From NCBI GenBank assembly GCA_963842235.1, contig CAWJFT010000001.1, positions 1 to 64,000 on the forward strand: a stretch of 64,000 nucleotides of DNA, written 5' to 3'. The notes under the pieces are model-generated. The model was not told the origin of the DNA, did no database searches, and was given only the letters and a program-made list of their open reading frames with translations. The first letter of the stretch is position 1. Each line of letters opens with the position of its first letter. A program made the position numbers and the translations under genes. Below, piece after piece: positions 61,571 to 64,000 of the stretch. This DNA comes from JACDAN01 sp963842235. GTDB taxonomy: Bacteria > Actinomycetota > Thermoleophilia > Gaiellales > Gaiellaceae.

Positions 61571-62244
61571 TCCTTCCGCGCTTCGGCGACACTCAGCCGG
61601 CGACGCGGTCGAAGCCAACGCCAGACCGACCGCTCGTCGAAGCGGAGTCCCCTGCCGTAGAACGAAGGCTCGTCCGCGTCGATCCCAAGCGCGTGCAGAT
61701 AGCGCAGCAGCAGCTCGCGGGTGAAGCGATCCTGGATTCGAGGGGCCGCGTACGCGTCGGGGTCCTCCCAAGGTTGGATTGCTCCCGACGTCTCGAACGT
61801 CCAGCGGCCCTCGTCGAAGACGCCGGCGGCGATGGTCCGAACGTATCCGAGTGAGTCTCCGGACGGTCCGCCCAGCCAAAGCTGGGTGGCAGGCAAGCTG
61901 TATTGATGAGGAGGAATGTGCGTTGCGACGACCCAACGCGTCTCGAGCTGGTCGGCCAAGTACGAGACGCGCGGCCATGAGTCGCCTCCGCCGATCGAAT
62001 TCGAGAAATGCGCCGTCCAAGCGCCGGTCGTTCCGACGAGCAGCTCACGCGTCCACGGCGCTTCCAGTGGCTCGAGCGTCGCCAGCTGATCGACGAGCGG
62101 GCCGTCAAGCTCCGTCACACGAGCTCTCTGGCGAAGCTCTTTCATCCAGCTGCTGAACGCCTTCGCAACCGAGGACAAATCGGCCTCGACATAGCCGACG
62201 CTCCAACCGAGTGGCCAGAGCCCGCCCCCGAAGACCACATTCAT
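61567..62244 (-). CDS. Hypothetical protein
   Basis: 225 residues from ATG (MNVVFGGGLWPLGWSVGYVEA); a start 57 bp upstream is possible. Soluble, mixed fold with many aromatic residues (TRELLVGTTGAWTAHFSN, VVATHIPPHQYSLPATQLWLGGP, FYGRGLRFDERSVWRWLRPR). No catalytic or membrane motif; family not recognised. Confidence 0.72.
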   Translation of the reverse strand: MNVVFGGGLWPLGWSVGYVEADLSSVAKAFSSWMKELRQRARVTELDGPLVDQLATLEPLEAPWTRELLVGTTGAWTAHFSNSIGGGDSWPRVSYLADQLETRWVVATHIPPHQYSLPATQLWLGGPSGDSLGYVRTIAAGVFDEGRWTFETSGAIQPWEDPDAYAAPRIQDRFTRELLLRYLHALGIDADEPSFYGRGLRFDERSVWRWLRPRRRLSVAEARKD

Positions 62245-62306
62245 CGGCTGCAGCCTAGGACGAGAAGGAGCTTCAGCCGCGCCGCTGAACTCGTGCGTCA
62301 CGCCAC

Positions 62307-62726
62307 ATGCGCTCGAGTGGAGTCCACCATGTCGACCTCGTCGTCTCGTCGATCGAGCGCAGCCTGCCCTTCTACCGCGACCTCCTCGGCCCGCTGGGCT
62401 GGCACGGCATCTCCGAGGTGGAAGGCGAACGGGGTGAGACGATCTGGTACCTCTGGGGGCCCGGAAGCTCGGTCGGCCTCCGCGCCGCGCAATCGGAAAC
62501 GCCCGGCGGCTTCGATCGCTACCGGATCGGCCTCCACCACCTCGCCTTCGAGGCCTACTCGCGCGGGCTGGTCGACGAGCGGGCGGAGTGGCTTGGTCAG
62601 CAGGAGATCGAGATCGAGAGCGGGCCGCAGGAATACACGTACCAACCGGGGTACTACGCAGTGTTCTTCTACGACCCCGACGGCTTGAAGCTCGAGATCC
62701 TGCACATTCCCGGTCAAGCAGCCTGA
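62307..62726 (+). CDS. VOC/glyoxalase-family protein
   Basis: 139 residues. GVHHVDLVVSSIERSLPFYRDLLG, LHHLAFEAYSRGLVD and YAVFFYDPDGLKLEILH give the two beta-alpha-beta halves with His, His and Glu metal ligands. Fosfomycin-resistance/dioxygenase-like fold; substrate unknown. Confidence 0.85.
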   Translation: MRSSGVHHVDLVVSSIERSLPFYRDLLGPLGWHGISEVEGERGETIWYLWGPGSSVGLRAAQSETPGGFDRYRIGLHHLAFEAYSRGLVDERAEWLGQQEIEIESGPQEYTYQPGYYAVFFYDPDGLKLEILHIPGQAA

Positions 62727-62740
62727 AGAAAGGAGATCGC

Positions 62741-63016
62741 GTGTCGACACTTCCTCCTGACGAGCCGACGCAAACGCAGACGACGGGTGGTCGCTCCTAC
62801 GGCGGAGGCGGTGTGACCGTCGACGTCGCTCGGCTGCCGATCCCCGGCAACGCCGAGTTTGCCCTCTACCTGGTGGCGCTGATCGTCGCCTGGATCGTCG
62901 TTTGGACCACGGATTCGCTGACCGCGAACCACTGGTTCACGTTCTTCACGGTCACGACTGCCATCTACATCCTCTCGCGCGGGATCGCCAAGGCGAGCCG
63001 CGTGCTCGAGCAGTAG
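62741..63016 (+). CDS. Small membrane protein, unknown
   Basis: 91 residues from GTG behind AAAGGAGATCGC. Polar Gly-rich start (TTGGRSYGGGGVTV), then two helices (FALYLVALIVAWIVVW and WFTFFTVTTAIYILSRGIA). No family recognised. Ends 3 bp before the convergent purF end. Confidence 0.75.
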   Translation: MSTLPPDEPTQTQTTGGRSYGGGGVTVDVARLPIPGNAEFALYLVALIVAWIVVWTTDSLTANHWFTFFTVTTAIYILSRGIAKASRVLEQ

Positions 63017-63019
63017 TAG

Positions 63020-64000
63020 TTACACCCCGGCCGGCTCGAACCTGAGCTTCGCAAGTGTCCGGCCCGCGGGAACGCGGGTCGGATACTCCTTCGTGAAGCA
63101 AGCGCGGCAAAACTCCGACCCGGGGCGGCTCGTCGCGCGCTGCACGCCCTCGAGCGAGAGGTGGGCGAGGGAGGTCGCCCCGATCTGGCGTCGGGTCTCC
63201 TCGACGGTCTGGCCGGCCGCAACCAGCTGGCGGTCGTCGCCGAAGTCGATCCCGTAGAAGCACGGCGAAACGATGGGGGGCGACGACACGCGAACATGCA
63301 CCTCGATCACGCCCGCTTCGCGGAGGACGGCGACGAGCTGCCGCATCGTGGTCCCGCGGACAATCGAATCGTCAACGACCACGACCCGCTTGCCGGCCAC
63401 CTCGTCCAGCGGATTGAACTTGAGTTTGATCCCCTGCTCTCGCAGGCCCTGGTCCGGCTGGATGAACGTGCGGCCGACGTAGCGGTTCTTGATCAGCCCC
63501 TCGGTGAAGGGGATGCCGGAAGCGCGCGCGAAGCCGATCGCAGCCGGCGTTCCCGAGTCCGGAACGGGCATGACCAGGTCGGCCTCGACCGGTGCTTCCT
63601 GCGCCAGCGCCTCACCCATCCGGACACGGGCCGTGTGTACCTCCTCAGAGGCGAGCCGGGAGTCGGGTCGCGCGAGATAGATGAACTCGAAGAGGCAGAG
63701 CGAGCGCCTCGTGGGCGCGACCTGATGCGACTCCACGCCCTCGTCGATCACGACCAGCTCGCCGGGCTCGATCTCCCGTTCGAATTCCGCGCCGACGAGG
63801 TCGAGCGCGCAGCTCTCCGACGCGAGCACCCAGTCCTCGCCGAGGCGGCCGAGGGCGAGCGGCCGAAAGCCGTTCGGGTCACGGAAGCCGAGCAACCTTC
63901 CCTCGGCGAGCGCGACGGCCGTCGTGGCGCCTTCGAGCCGCGTCAGGGTGTTGCCGACGGCCTCGGCGAGCGGGGCGGGATCGTTGGCGATCAGGGCGGC
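63020..64000 (-). CDS. purF: Amidophosphoribosyltransferase (5' partial)
   Basis: Frame open to the right window edge. Seen: the glutaminase domain part (GFRDPNGFRPLALGRLGEDW, SESCALDLVGA) and the PRTase domain with VVVVDDSIVRGTTMRQLV (PRPP loop), VGRTFIQPDQG and GLIKNRYVG. C-terminal Cys (EFCRACFTKEYPTRVP). First committed step of purine synthesis. Separated from purMNH by three rightward genes and one leftward gene. Confidence 0.95.
   Translation of the reverse strand, partial: AALIANDPAPLAEAVGNTLTRLEGATTAVALAEGRLLGFRDPNGFRPLALGRLGEDWVLASESCALDLVGAEFEREIEPGELVVIDEGVESHQVAPTRRSLCLFEFIYLARPDSRLASEEVHTARVRMGEALAQEAPVEADLVMPVPDSGTPAAIGFARASGIPFTEGLIKNRYVGRTFIQPDQGLREQGIKLKFNPLDEVAGKRVVVVDDSIVRGTTMRQLVAVLREAGVIEVHVRVSSPPIVSPCFYGIDFGDDRQLVAAGQTVEETRRQIGATSLAHLSLEGVQRATSRPGSEFCRACFTKEYPTRVPAGRTLAKLRFEPAGV

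Overview
The window is GC-rich bacterial chromosome with dense, often overlapping genes and many GTG or TTG starts. Gene content points to an actinobacterium: DUF7134-type sensor kinases, NarL-type regulators, a MarP-like periplasmic protease, a DUF6197-type protein, bifunctional homocysteine methyltransferase/MTHFR and CtaG. The overall look fits a deep-branching lineage such as Thermoleophilia; that placement is an inference from gene families, not a search.

Layout. 0-2 kb: a two-component kinase/regulator pair cut by the window edge, then tRNA-Asp. 2-13.7 kb: housekeeping and stress genes: frameshifted MarP-like protease, homocysteine methyltransferase/MTHFR, SDR, frameshifted M55 D-aminopeptidase, ECF sigma with a small partner, cyclodeaminase-like protein, cytosolic subtilase coupled to a GAF protein, an MFS-cyclic-nucleotide-binding fusion, and a cupredoxin lipoprotein. 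13.7-19.6 kb: a complete leftward dipeptide/oligopeptide ABC transporter. 19.9-24.4 kb: a second regulator/kinase pair and a secreted GH3 beta-glucosidase, both preceded by long perfect palindromes. 24.4-27 kb: sigma-70 factor overlapping an ABC-2 exporter operon. 27-36 kb: a 165-bp hairpin element, PAP2 protein, cupredoxin/PQQ-propeller/MFS run, DedA, and HtrA-like protease. 36-39 kb: S4 protein, membrane zincin with an HEAWH motif, HNH nuclease group. 39-43.5 kb: the accessory part, with tRNA-Lys, tRNA-Glu and tRNA-Val, unknown genes, a repeat found behind two tRNAs, an integrase remnant and a second partial copy of tRNA-Val. 43.5-52 kb: small hydrolases, formamidase, then a coupled SDR/glycogen-debranching/glycosyltransferase set. 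52-64 kb: cystathionine gamma-lyase/synthase, cystathionine beta-synthase, purH-purN-purM, CtaG and purF (cut by the right edge).

Working together: the methyltransferase/MTHFR, the cystathionine beta-synthase and the gamma-lyase/synthase cover methionine synthesis and transsulfuration; purF/M/N/H cover purine synthesis; the two sensor pairs and two sigma factors suggest strong environmental regulation.

A notable property is that four conserved genes (MarP-like, M55, an MBL-fold hydrolase and a methyltransferase) are each broken by one extra base, and two or three others lack a normal start codon. This looks more like consensus sequence error than wholesale decay, but cannot be settled from the sequence alone. 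No rRNA, CRISPR array, intact prophage or intact insertion sequence was seen.
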